Shown here in pieces: positions 23,591 through 31,788 of a DNA stretch of 64,000 bases (the first letter of the stretch is position 1; each line of letters starts with the position of its first letter). The notes beneath the pieces were generated by a model. That model worked only from the letters and a program-made list of their open reading frames with translations, ran no database searches and was not told the origin of the DNA. The position numbers and the translations under genes were made by a program. This stretch comes from Bacteroidales bacterium. Lineage in GTDB: Bacteria > Bacteroidota > Bacteroidia > Bacteroidales > WCHB1-69. The stretch covers positions 1 to 64,000 of the forward strand of contig JAEEQE010000001.1 in NCBI GenBank assembly GCA_016285145.1. Reading direction: 5' to 3'.

Positions 23591-26043
23591 CTTCCCACAC
23601 CTTGGCCGCCGCCCCCTTGGGCTTGCGCCTGGGCGCCTTCCAACTCCATTTTGCCGAACTTGAAGGTGATGCCGGCACGGATGCTGCGGCCCATCCAGCT
23701 GCTACTTGTGGTGCTGCTGAGCGTATAGTACGGATTGTTGACGTCAGTGCCCATCTTGTTCCAGTTGAAAATGTCGTGCACATCCAGATGTACGGAGATG
23801 CGGCGTTTCCAGAACTCGGCGCGCAGACCTGCATCGATGTTGTAGCGCGGACGCGTGATTGTGAACATACTCACGCTCTTGGAGCTGTAATTGGCCGAGG
23901 CGTTCACCTCCAGCACCTTCCACAATTTGGCCCAGAAATTCAAACGGAAACTGTATCCTAAATTGTCCACCGTATAGGGCGTTTCTTCTTTGCGGAACTG
24001 GAACGAGGACTTCATATAGTACATATTGGCATAGAAACGGATGTTCATAAAGGCTTTAAGCCGGTACATCACGTTGAGTTCGGCGCCGGTGTTGAGCGAT
24101 TTGCCCGCATTGACCGGCATCGTAAACGTGACGATGCGCCCGAAGAAGGGGCTGTAGGCCACATCCGATTGCTGGCTGAACTCGTCCTTGCTGTTCTTGA
24201 ACCAGGCGTTGATGCCAATGTTGCCGAACTTGTTGATGTATTTGCTCCAGCCCGCCTCTATGGAGTTGGTGAATGTCTGCCGCAAATCGGGGTTGCCGAT
24301 GGCGTACCCATCCTCGCCGTAACTGATATGGGTGCTCAAGTCATCGCCGTCCGGATTGTTTACACGGCGGGTGTAGCTGAGCTTGAAGTTGTGCATATTC
24401 TTGGTGCGGTAACTCAGGTGCAGGGAGGGATAGAACCCCAAGTATCCTTTGTGTACATCGTATTGAGGGTCGTTGAGAATAAGGAGATTGTAGATCTCGT
24501 ACTCGGTGCGCAGACCGCCTTTAAGCGTGAAGCCGCCGAAGCGGTGCTGCAACGTGACGTAGGCGTCCACACTGCCGTCGCGGACACGCACATCCTTGGA
24601 ACGGATCTCATCCATTACATAGTCGCCGGTAGAGAACACCAATGTGTCATAACGCTCATAATTCAAGCGAGGATCAAAGGAACCTGACACGCCCAATTCT
24701 ATTTCCCCGTTTTTATGATAAGGGATGGTATAGTCCACGGAGGCACTCAATCCCAACGAACGGTAGTGGTTCTCCAGCTTCTGCTTTTTGTCTAGATTGT
24801 CCAGAAAAAGGTAATCACGGAAGGCATCACCTTTTTGCTTTCTGCCCCACGTCCAAAAACTCACATCAGCGCTGATCTTGTGACCCTTGCTGTTGAACTT
24901 GTGCTCGTACCACATTCCACCATAGCCGCCGCCACCGACCGTGCTTTGTGCCTGGTCATTGAAGAAGGAGCGGTCGCTGGGATTGTAGATGTATTCCCTG
25001 TAATAGGTGGAATCCAAATAAGTGTAGCCGCCGAAGCTGGGATAGGTGCCGGCCCAGAAGTAGATGCTGTTCATCGAGTCGGGCGTGTAGGAGCCGTTGA
25101 TGTAAAGGCCGAAACTGTGATCCGGTTGTTGGACTTGGTTGATACTGTGAAAAGTGGAAGAGGTGTCCCCTCCGTCGGTCAGTATCGTGGAGAACGACTC
25201 GCTGTTGTTCTTGTTGATGCTGTACGAGTAGTTGAGGTAGGTGCTGATGGAGAACTTCTCGTTGGCATAGACGTAAGAAAGGAAAGGCGTGACGCTGGGG
25301 GTGGAGGAACCGCGCACGCCGAAGCTCAAGAAGCTGTTTTTCTTGATTTTGGAGGCGGTCACGATGTTGATGATGCCGCCGCTGCCCTGGGCACTGTAGC
25401 GTGCCGACGGGTTGGTGATGACCTCAATCTTCTCGATGCTTCCCGCGGGCATCTGCTGGATGAACTGCTTGAGCGCCTCGGCGTTCATGTTGGAGGGTTT
25501 GTTGTTGATCCAGATCTCCACGGAGGAGACGCCGCGCAGTGTCACGTTGCCCTCCACGTCCACCTCCACGCCGGGTGCGTTCTGCAGGGCATCCGCTGCC
25601 GAGCCCGACTGCATCGTGGGATCCTCGGAGACATTGTAGAGTGTTTTCTCGCCATCTACCATATAGACAGGTTTCTCGCCTTTGATCTGCACCTCCTGCA
25701 AAAATCCGCTCGTCTTTTTCAGCCCTACTTCCCCCAGATCCACGTTTTTCCGCTCGCCGCCCACGGTGACGGGCTTGGTCAGCAGGTCGTAGCCCACGAG
25801 CGATACTTTCAACAGGTAGTCGCCCGAAGGTATCTCTTCCAGTACGAATTTGCCCGTGGCGTCGCTGAAAGTGTGGGCCACGGCGGTGGCGTTGGAATCC
25901 AGTGTCAGCAGTCCGATGGTGGCGTAGAATATCTTTTCGCGGTTGAGGGAATCCACGATGAAGCCGCTGACCATGTGGCGGGTCTGGGCAAACAGTACAT
26001 TTGCCAAGGTGATCAGCAGAAGTAAGGAGAAAAATCTCTTCAT
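23587..26043 (-). CDS. TonB-dependent receptor family protein with carboxypeptidase-like N-terminal domain
   Basis: The 818-residue outer-membrane protein has a signal peptide cleaved before Gln (LFA|QTR). A CarboxypepD_reg-like domain (GFIVDSLNREKIFYATIGLL...FVLEEIPSGDYLLKVSLVGY) follows, then a plug domain (ADALQNAPGVEVDVEGNVTL, GSIEKIEVITNPSARY, GSGGIINIVT). The ~550-residue beta-barrel is rich in aromatic strand ends. It belongs to the branch with the 'outer membrane protein beta-barrel' domain rather than SusC, and no SusD-like partner is nearby. The C-terminus ends in a Gln/Gly-rich tail (GGGGQGVGR) instead of the usual terminal aromatic residue. The ligand is unknown. Confidence 0.88.
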   Translation of the reverse strand: MKRFFSLLLLITLANVLFAQTRHMVSGFIVDSLNREKIFYATIGLLTLDSNATAVAHTFSDATGKFVLEEIPSGDYLLKVSLVGYDLLTKPVTVGGERKNVDLGEVGLKKTSGFLQEVQIKGEKPVYMVDGEKTLYNVSEDPTMQSGSAADALQNAPGVEVDVEGNVTLRGVSSVEIWINNKPSNMNAEALKQFIQQMPAGSIEKIEVITNPSARYSAQGSGGIINIVTASKIKKNSFLSFGVRGSSTPSVTPFLSYVYANEKFSISTYLNYSYSINKNNSESFSTILTDGGDTSSTFHSINQVQQPDHSFGLYINGSYTPDSMNSIYFWAGTYPSFGGYTYLDSTYYREYIYNPSDRSFFNDQAQSTVGGGGYGGMWYEHKFNSKGHKISADVSFWTWGRKQKGDAFRDYLFLDNLDKKQKLENHYRSLGLSASVDYTIPYHKNGEIELGVSGSFDPRLNYERYDTLVFSTGDYVMDEIRSKDVRVRDGSVDAYVTLQHRFGGFTLKGGLRTEYEIYNLLILNDPQYDVHKGYLGFYPSLHLSYRTKNMHNFKLSYTRRVNNPDGDDLSTHISYGEDGYAIGNPDLRQTFTNSIEAGWSKYINKFGNIGINAWFKNSKDEFSQQSDVAYSPFFGRIVTFTMPVNAGKSLNTGAELNVMYRLKAFMNIRFYANMYYMKSSFQFRKEETPYTVDNLGYSFRLNFWAKLWKVLEVNASANYSSKSVSMFTITRPRYNIDAGLRAEFWKRRISVHLDVHDIFNWNKMGTDVNNPYYTLSSTTSSSWMGRSIRAGITFKFGKMELEGAQAQAQGGGGQGVGR

Positions 26044-26407
26044 AAAATAAAATGTGTTTATAATTTAAATAATGAATTTCAATAATGAGATTAACGATAT
26101 CATGACGATAAAAATTGCAGAGGGGGCAGAAAAAACATAATAAGGACGCCGTCTGTCGGTTTAAGAACTATAGTAGTATGTTATTTGTATCCGAAATTGA
26201 TGCAAAAAAAAACGAGGGAATGCTGGCGTGAAAACGGATGTGGATATGTTTTTAGAGCGTAATTATCTTAAAATAAACATGTTGTATATTAACAAAAATT
26301 AAAAACGATGCTTGTAAACTTTTTCGTACATTTGCAAATCCAATGCAATCGGTTTTTACCGCGAAACCATATTATTGAAATTAATACTAACTTAAAATTA
26401 GTTTGAA
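26044..26407. other. Divergent intergenic region
   Basis: The 364-base AT-rich spacer lies between the divergent TonB receptor and the DUF4468-like gene. The only element I can support is the -7 box at 26327-26334 for the rightward gene. No -7 match was found for the leftward gene, and no ORF or RNA gene is apparent. Confidence 0.5.
26327..26334 (+). promoter_or_regulatory. -7 box (TACATTTG) for the DUF4468-like gene
   Basis: This TAnnTTTG match lies 73 bases before ATG 26408. Confidence 0.55.
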
Positions 26408-26968
26408 ATGAAAAAATTATTTTTGACGTTGGCGCTCGGTTTGTTTATTGCAACCGGATTCGCCCAATTCACGCAGGAGGATGGAGCCTATACGTACAAC
26501 GATGAGTACACGGCCGAAAATGCACATCGGAAAGTGCTTAACCTGCTGAACACATTCAATTCCACCTCGCAGTCCGCCGAAATCAAAAGTGACAATGATT
26601 CGATTGTGAAGGCTGAGGTTGTCATGAACGTGAAGGCCTCCTACAATCCGTTTGCAGGTGGCTTTGTCGAGAACTTCCAGATGGATGTTACCTTTAAGAT
26701 TGACGGAGACCATATTACAGTTTTAGGTGAAAATTTCTACACCATCAATGTTTACAGCGGTTATGGAACTCACAAAGAGGTGAGATCATACGATGAGAGG
26801 GTTGAGGAATATGAAAAGGCCTACCGTCGGCTCAACAGCGGCACCTTGAAGGGCAAGGAAAAAAAGGATGCCAAGGATATTGTCAGCGACTGGGAAGAGA
26901 CATCTGCCGCCATCAACAAGGAATTCAACGAAAGATTTGTGTACGCTCTGAAGAAAAAGCTTAAATAA
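26408..26968 (+). CDS. Small periplasmic protein, DUF4468-like
   Basis: The 186-residue product has a signal peptide cleaved before Gln (GFA|QFT). The mature protein begins with an acidic/aromatic stretch (EDGAYTYNDEYTAENAHRKV). A predicted alpha/beta region follows, with VKAEVVMNVKASYNPFAGGF and FQMDVTFKIDGDHITVLGEN. The C-terminal half is a charged helical region (RVEEYEKAYRRLNSGTLKGK) ending in ALKKKLK. The pattern of a short helix plus a sheet acting on a 'nondegenerate' ligand resembles DUF4468 proteins, whose function is unknown. It is probably soluble in the periplasm. Confidence 0.6.
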   Translation: MKKLFLTLALGLFIATGFAQFTQEDGAYTYNDEYTAENAHRKVLNLLNTFNSTSQSAEIKSDNDSIVKAEVVMNVKASYNPFAGGFVENFQMDVTFKIDGDHITVLGENFYTINVYSGYGTHKEVRSYDERVEEYEKAYRRLNSGTLKGKEKKDAKDIVSDWEETSAAINKEFNERFVYALKKKLK

Positions 26969-27030
26969 TAATGTGTTAAGGTCGTGGTGGTTTCCCAATC
27001 ATATTTGGCCTTAGACTTGAAATTTATCCG

Positions 27031-27061
27031 GGGTAAGATGCTTGAAACTCGCATCTTACCC
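27031..27061 (+). terminator. Hairpin downstream of the DUF4468-like gene
   Basis: A perfect 11-bp stem (GGGTAAGATGC / GCATCTTACCC) with a 9-base loop lies 62 bases after the stop. The following T-tract is weak, so this is a probable rather than certain terminator. Confidence 0.55.
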
Positions 27062-27102
27062 TTAATTGTTGTGGAATGTTATACAATTTAAATATTATAT
27101 CT

Positions 27103-27654
27103 ATGAAGAAAAGTTCAAAAATTCTGTTCGCCATCGCTATTATGATGGGTGTTTTGATGAATGCACAGGCTCAGGCCCCGTATAAAAACGGGATTGGTGT
27201 CACGGTGGGGAATTCGCAAGCCCTCTCGTTCAAGACTTTTGCGGGAAATCATTTTGCCATCCAGGTGGATTTGGGCACCAAGTATATTGTTACGGACGGG
27301 CGTTTCCGCAATCTGGATCTCTCCGGTGTTAACATTTGGACGCTGGAGTTGAATCCTAACTTCATGTTCGAGGGCCACTTGGCAGGTGGTCTTTATGGTC
27401 TGGTCGGTGTTGGCGCCAGCATCGGCTACAGCTGGAGTACTCTCCACTATAATGGTTTCTTTGGGACGTTGTATTCTCGCAGCGATTTCGGCAAGTGCGG
27501 TGCCAACGGCATTTTCGGCCTCGAATACAAATTCAAGGCGCCGGTGGCCTTGCAGTTCGATTTCCGGCCGGGCTACGGCTGCCTCTTCGCCGAACGGTAT
27601 GATGCCCATTATTTCGACTGGAGTGTGAATCTCGGGGTCCATTACACCTTCTGA
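27103..27654 (+). CDS. Small outer-membrane beta-barrel protein
   Basis: The product of about 183 residues has a signal peptide cleaved before Gln (AQA|QAP). The mature part reads as amphipathic strands: GIGVTVGNSQALSFKTF, FAIQVDLGTKYIV, GLYGLVGVGASIGYSW, GANGIFGLEYKF, VALQFDFRPGYGCLF and the terminal strand WSVNLGVHYTF with a final aromatic residue. That is enough for an eight-strand barrel. The start was set at ATG 27103 (MKKSSK), because the nine residues upstream would disrupt the signal peptide. No ligand or enzymatic motif is seen. Confidence 0.75.
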   Translation: MKKSSKILFAIAIMMGVLMNAQAQAPYKNGIGVTVGNSQALSFKTFAGNHFAIQVDLGTKYIVTDGRFRNLDLSGVNIWTLELNPNFMFEGHLAGGLYGLVGVGASIGYSWSTLHYNGFFGTLYSRSDFGKCGANGIFGLEYKFKAPVALQFDFRPGYGCLFAERYDAHYFDWSVNLGVHYTF

Positions 27655-27701
27655 AAAATATTGGCATGCCGATGAAAGAATCCCGCAGTTTCAGTTTTGC
27701 G

Positions 27702-27709
27702 TATTTTTG
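27702..27709 (+). promoter_or_regulatory. -7 box (TATTTTTG) for the frameshifted envelope gene
   Basis: The box ends 18 bases before ATG 27728, the same spacing as at intact genes here. It supports 27728 as the original start. Confidence 0.6.
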
Positions 27710-27727
27710 CCGTAAAAAATGTCAAGC

Positions 27728-28152
27728 ATGAATAAATTATATGGGTAATTGTTTTCGTGTTTTTGGGAATCTCCTCACTTTATGCCCAAGACATCATCGT
27801 GCTTCGCAATGCGGAGGAGATTGAGGCAAAGGTGCTCATAATTGGCATTGATGAGATTACGTACAAAAAGTGGGACAATCAGGATGGCCCGTCGTATCAG
27901 ATTGTTAAAAGGGATGTGTTCTATATCAAATATGCCAACGGTAGCAAAGAGGTGTACAACGATGTCGAGACGGACCCCAAGAAACTTTTGCCAAGATACA
28001 GACCCGGAAATGACCTGGTGAACAAGGTGAGGTTCCAGGCCTATCTCGAAGGAGGGTGCTTGTTTGCGTCTGATGAGGCTGGGCCGCTGTTGAACGTTTC
28101 GCTTGGATTCCGTTGTTGGAATCAATTTTTCGTGGGTATCCATTTTATTTGA
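27728..28152 (+). pseudogene. Secreted protein gene with a frameshift in its signal peptide
   Basis: From ATG 27728 the frame gives Met-Asn-Lys-Leu-Tyr-Gly then stops. If one A is added to the A-run at 27734-27736, the frame becomes MNKIIWVIVFVFLGISSLYA|QD, a normal signal peptide followed by Gln. It continues without interruption to the stop at 28150-28152. The mature ~125 residues start with DIIVLRNAEEIEAKVLIIGI (a motif common at the N-terminus of small Bacteroidota envelope proteins) and end in barrel-like sequence (LLNVSLGFRCWNQFFVGIHF), which may itself be truncated. Without the correction only a GTG at 27757 inside the signal peptide could start translation. A sequencing error, phase variation or decay are all possible. 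Confidence 0.65.
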
Positions 28153-28561
28153 AAAAACTCCATTCCCTATTCATGTTTTTACATGATGTATAGTGATTGG
28201 ATATAAAACCCTTCACGGAAAGTTCAGTCGGGTATTCGGTCTTGCGCAGAACGCCACACCCATAAGCCTCACAAACCTAATTGATAATATGAGCAGGTTC
28301 GAAAAAATACTGCGTCTTTGGGTGAAATAATAATATGCTGGTAATTAGGTGGTTATATAAATAGTCGAATAAAAAAAGTAAAAAAAACGACAACAAACTG
28401 TAGCCTTTTAGTTTTTTTGCATCCCATTAACAAATATAATTATAATTTTGCAGCCTTGTTTGCTTATCTTGGTGTTTAGCGGACTTCGCACCAGGATTAG
28501 CGACAACAGGAAGAAGAAAAAAATAGAAGTCCCCTTTAAAATCACTTAAAAATCCAAAACA
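28153..28561. other. Intergenic region upstream of the PepSY-like cluster
   Basis: 409 bases without a supported gene. The first ~200 bases might be decayed 3' sequence of the preceding frameshifted gene, but no convincing homologous frame is visible. A promoter box lies at 28443-28450, leaving a leader of about 110 bases. Confidence 0.45.
28443..28450 (+). promoter_or_regulatory. -7 box (TAATTTTG) for the PepSY-like cluster
   Basis: The TAnnTTTG match has a TTTG at 28416-28419 as a possible -33 element. Confidence 0.55.
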
Positions 28562-28981
28562 ATGAAAAAATTATTCCTGTTATTGTTAGGTCTGGTGGCA
28601 TTGAATGTTTATGCTGCGAATGACCGGCCTGTAACGTTGAAAGAGCTTCCCCAAAAGGCACAAGCGTTCATCACGCAGCATTTCAGTGGGACCGAGTTCT
28701 TTTACGCCAAGCTGGATGACGGCGAATATGAGGTGGTGCTTAAAGACGGTACCAAAATCGACTTCACACTACAAGGTGATTGGAAAGATGTCGATTGTGG
28801 TATGCGTGCAGTTCCGGCTGCCATTGTTCCAGCTGCTATTTCGAAGTATGTGAAGGCCAACTTCCCGAACAATATCATCACCAAAATCGATAAGACTTAT
28901 AACGGTTACGACATTGAGCTCGAAACCGACATGGAATTGAAGTTCGACAAGAGCGGCAAGTTCATGTATGCCGATGATTAA
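28562..28981 (+). CDS. PepSY-like domain protein 1 (secreted)
   Basis: The 139-residue product has a signal peptide (likely cleavage after VYA, leaving Ala rather than Gln) and two PepSY-like (BLIP-fold) repeats. The first runs VTLKELPQKAQAFITQHFSG...YEVVLKDGTKIDFTLQGDWK. The second runs AAIVPAAISKYVKANFPNN...YDIELETDMELKFDKSGKFM. This is the small periplasmic PepSY-like family of Bacteroidota, first of three paralogues in tandem (28562-29970). The fold is shared with peptidase-inhibitor domains, but the ligand is unknown. Unlike the next two, it lacks a lipobox and should be soluble. Confidence 0.85.
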   Translation: MKKLFLLLLGLVALNVYAANDRPVTLKELPQKAQAFITQHFSGTEFFYAKLDDGEYEVVLKDGTKIDFTLQGDWKDVDCGMRAVPAAIVPAAISKYVKANFPNNIITKIDKTYNGYDIELETDMELKFDKSGKFMYADD

Positions 28982-29022
28982 TAGTTTGTTACGAAGTCAA
29001 TAGTTAAAAAAACGAATTATTT

Positions 29023-29442
29023 ATGAAAAAGTTTTTTGCAATTTTGTCAACAGTGTTGTTGTTGGGCCTGTTCTCATCGTGTGACCGGACCGTTTCCGTT
29101 GACAAGCTGCCCAACCAGGCGAAACAGTTCATCACCGCCAACTTCAATGGTACCGAGGTGCTCTCTGTACGGAAGGACGGCCTAAAATATGAAGTGGTGC
29201 TGTTCGACGGTACGGAGATGGAATTCAAATCCAATGGCCAATGGGTCAAGGTTGATTGCGGTCTGAACCCGCTGCCCGACGGCATTCTCCCGGCCAATAT
29301 GGCCCAGTTCCTATCCGCCAAATTCCCGGTGAATTATCCCACCCACGTAAAGTATGAGCACAAACGCTACGAAGTGGAGTTGGAAAATGACCTCGATCTG
29401 GTTTTCGACAAGAACGGCAATTTCGCGGGTTCCGATGATTAA
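29023..29442 (+). CDS. PepSY-like domain protein 2 (lipoprotein)
   Basis: The 139-residue paralogue of its upstream neighbour has a lipoprotein signal (LLGLFSSCDRT, Cys about residue 20). The mature region follows the same two-repeat plan: VDKLPNQAKQFITANFNGTE...YEVVLFDGTEMEFKSNGQWV, then GILPANMAQFLSAKFPVNYP...YEVELENDLDLVFDKNGNFA. The gap to the first gene is 41 bases with no terminator, so co-transcription is likely. Shared motifs DGT-E/K-x-x-F and GxWxKVDC are kept in all three copies. Confidence 0.88.
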   Translation: MKKFFAILSTVLLLGLFSSCDRTVSVDKLPNQAKQFITANFNGTEVLSVRKDGLKYEVVLFDGTEMEFKSNGQWVKVDCGLNPLPDGILPANMAQFLSAKFPVNYPTHVKYEHKRYEVELENDLDLVFDKNGNFAGSDD

Positions 29443-29526
29443 AATCCGGTGGAGACGTGAATTGTTTGTTTCTACCCAAAGACAATATTCAATACAACAA
29501 ATAATCAACAACTCTAATTTTAAACA

Positions 29527-29970
29527 ATGAAAAAATTATTTTTGATCTTGATAAGCGTGGCTACCATGAGCGCGTTTGTGTCGTGTGACGACAAACCTGT
29601 CACTGCTGACAAACTGCCTTCCAAGGCAAAGACATTCCTGAAAACCTATTTCTCTGGCATTGACATCCTTTCCGTCATCAGAGACGAAGATGGTGTCTAT
29701 GACGTTGACCTCGTTGACGGAACGGAAGTGGATTTCAGATCCAATGGCAATTGGAAAAAGGTGGATTGTCACGGCAGACTCATGCCCACAGGTTTCTTTC
29801 CGGCAAATATCGTCACTTACGTGGCCACTAACTGCCCCGGCCAGTACATTGAGGAGATTGAATTTGAAAACAACCGCTACAAAGTCGGATTATCTGACGA
29901 GTCTGGTTGGGAAACCGACGCCGACCTGCTATTCGACAAGAATGGCAATTTTATCGTCTTAGATGATTAA
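29527..29970 (+). CDS. PepSY-like domain protein 3 (lipoprotein)
   Basis: The 147-residue third paralogue has a lipoprotein signal (AFVSCDDKPV). It keeps the double PepSY-like layout: ADKLPSKAKTFLKTYFSGID...YDVDLVDGTEVDFRSNGNWK, and FFPANIVTYVATNCPGQYIE...YKVGLSDESGWETDADLLFD. A short insertion (SDESGWETD) lengthens the last hairpin relative to the other two. The gene ends in a strong terminator, closing the three-gene cluster before the phosphoethanolamine-transferase-like gene. Confidence 0.87.
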   Translation: MKKLFLILISVATMSAFVSCDDKPVTADKLPSKAKTFLKTYFSGIDILSVIRDEDGVYDVDLVDGTEVDFRSNGNWKKVDCHGRLMPTGFFPANIVTYVATNCPGQYIEEIEFENNRYKVGLSDESGWETDADLLFDKNGNFIVLDD

Positions 29971-29977
29971 CCTACTT

Positions 29978-30006
29978 GAGACGCAAAATTTTGCGTCTCT
30001 TTTTTG
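29978..30006 (+). terminator. Intrinsic terminator of the PepSY-like cluster
   Basis: The perfect 22-base palindrome GAGACGCAAAA/TTTTGCGTCTC is followed by a T-run. Confidence 0.85.
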
Positions 30007-30061
30007 TTTTGCCATCCTGTTCCCTTTCAAAGAGAATAACTAAAGAGTTTTAGAGCAAGAC

Positions 30062-31663
30062 ATGGGCCTTTTTAGTAAAAAAACGAAAAACAATCCTAAC
30101 CTCATCTGGCTAATACTCCTGGTAATCTTCACTCCGATGGTGGGATTGGCGCTTAACAGGGATGTCTTCACATTCAGGAGTGTGCTTTTGCTCCTGATGT
30201 GGACGGTTGTGCTGCTGATCCCTTTCGTTCTCACCCAGAAGAAATGTCTGTATGTAACCGCTGCGAGCCTGCTGTTCGTGGACGGATTCATCAACCTTTT
30301 CCACTGGATTTTGCTGAAGTGTCCGCTGAATGCCTCTTCCATCTTTGTGTTTCTGAACACCAACTTTAGCGAGGCGTCGGAATTCATGACCATCAAGATG
30401 ACCCCTTTGTTGCTGATGTTCATCCCCTATATCGCATTGTTTGTCATCACGCTGAAGCGGATTCCGAAACTCTCGTTCCGATCAACAGGTGAAATCGTCG
30501 TATGGTTGGCCCTGTGGCTGTCCGTCGCCCTGTTCTTCACCGACAACATCGTCCACAAACGTTTTCTTCGTCTGGCGGTCCCCGACGTGGAACGTGCCGT
30601 AATTTCCTTTTTCAAGGAATCGGAAGAATACAGCAAACTGAAAGACCACACGTTACGCCCACTTGATGCAAAGTTGACAACCGATGATCCCACACTTGTT
30701 GTTGTCGTCATTGGCGAATCGTGCAACCGCAATCACATGTCCCTGTACGGGTATGGGCGCGCGACCACGCCGCGCCTGCAGGCGCGGCAAGACATCCTGG
30801 TGTTCGACAATGTGGTAAGTGCCAACTCGAACACCTTATACTCGGTGATGAACTTCCTGACTGAAAACAACATAGAGCATCATCGGCCTTTGGACAGCTG
30901 CATACACATATTCGATGTGCTACATTCGTCACCATACCGATCATACTGGATTTCAAACCAAGCGCCTATCGGCCTGTGGGAGAATGGCGTGACCAATCTG
31001 GTTCAGAGCGCAGACGTGAAGCGATTTGTCAATGTCACGTCCAACTCGTCCATGGAAAGCACGCAGATAGCCTCGTTTGACCAACGGCTTTTTGCCCCTT
31101 TACAAACATCCCTCAACGACGAAAGGAAACACAAAGTCGTTTTTGTTCATCTTTTAGGTTGCCACACCCAATACAACAAACGTTATCCCAATGAGTTTGG
31201 CTTGTTCGAGGACAAAGGAGACAGACGCACGCGGGCTATCAACACCTACGACAACTCGGTGTATTACAACGATTTTGTTGTCGATAGCATTTTTTCAATG
31301 TTGAGAACCTACAGTCTGGTGCATCCTGACGTTAGAGTTTCGGCCCTCTATTTCTCCGACCATGGCGAGAACGTGTACGACGAAGGCGACAATTGCGGCC
31401 ACAACTACTCAGGTAGCATACCAAAATCCAATGTGGAGATTCCGTTTGTTCTATGGCTTTCGCCCTCGCAAATGAAATACCTTGAAGCCCGCCACTCCCT
31501 TGTGGACCGGTTGCATGCACCCTACATGATTGATGATTTATTCCATACCCTTATAGACCTCAGCGACATCGCCACCCCTTGTTTCGACAAGAGCAGGAGT
31601 TTCATCAACAGCGATTATGATGCCACCCGTCCGCGGATTCTTGAGGACGGAAACCTGTATTAA
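30062..31663 (+). CDS. Phosphoethanolamine-transferase-like membrane enzyme (EptA/sulfatase fold)
   Basis: EptA-type enzymes add phosphoethanolamine to lipid A or other surface glycans. The 533-residue protein has about five N-terminal membrane helices (residues ~12-160). A periplasmic alkaline-phosphatase-fold domain follows. Its nucleophile motif VVVVIGESCNRNHMSLYGYG carries Ser220 where EptA has Thr. YFSDHGENVYDEGDN supplies metal-binding Asp/His residues, and GHNYSGSIPKSNVEIPFVLW completes the C-terminal metal and substrate region. The catalytic residue is therefore Ser, as in some Bacteroidota homologues. Modification of lipid A and resistance to cationic peptides would fit the family, but the acceptor is not known. 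Confidence 0.85.
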   Translation: MGLFSKKTKNNPNLIWLILLVIFTPMVGLALNRDVFTFRSVLLLLMWTVVLLIPFVLTQKKCLYVTAASLLFVDGFINLFHWILLKCPLNASSIFVFLNTNFSEASEFMTIKMTPLLLMFIPYIALFVITLKRIPKLSFRSTGEIVVWLALWLSVALFFTDNIVHKRFLRLAVPDVERAVISFFKESEEYSKLKDHTLRPLDAKLTTDDPTLVVVVIGESCNRNHMSLYGYGRATTPRLQARQDILVFDNVVSANSNTLYSVMNFLTENNIEHHRPLDSCIHIFDVLHSSPYRSYWISNQAPIGLWENGVTNLVQSADVKRFVNVTSNSSMESTQIASFDQRLFAPLQTSLNDERKHKVVFVHLLGCHTQYNKRYPNEFGLFEDKGDRRTRAINTYDNSVYYNDFVVDSIFSMLRTYSLVHPDVRVSALYFSDHGENVYDEGDNCGHNYSGSIPKSNVEIPFVLWLSPSQMKYLEARHSLVDRLHAPYMIDDLFHTLIDLSDIATPCFDKSRSFINSDYDATRPRILEDGNLY

Positions 31664-31714
31664 CACAGTCCCAATGGCGGATCAAACGCAAGATTCCCGA
31701 AACCAATTTTTTTC

Positions 31715-31722
31715 TATTTTTG
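31715..31722 (+). promoter_or_regulatory. -7 box (TATTTTTG) for the large T9SS cargo gene
   Basis: The perfect match lies 66 bases before ATG 31789. The leader contains the small inverted repeat AAAAGTG-GTA-CACTTTT at 31731-31747, whose role is unknown. Confidence 0.55.
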
Positions 31723-31788
31723 CACCCGATAAAAGTGGTACACTTTTGGGTGACCTGAGTGGTATAATTTTTAATAATTCTATACAGT

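Noticed and set aside
24835..26025. Open frame of about 396 codons opposite the TonB receptor
   Set aside because: It is a shadow of the receptor gene with no motif of its own.
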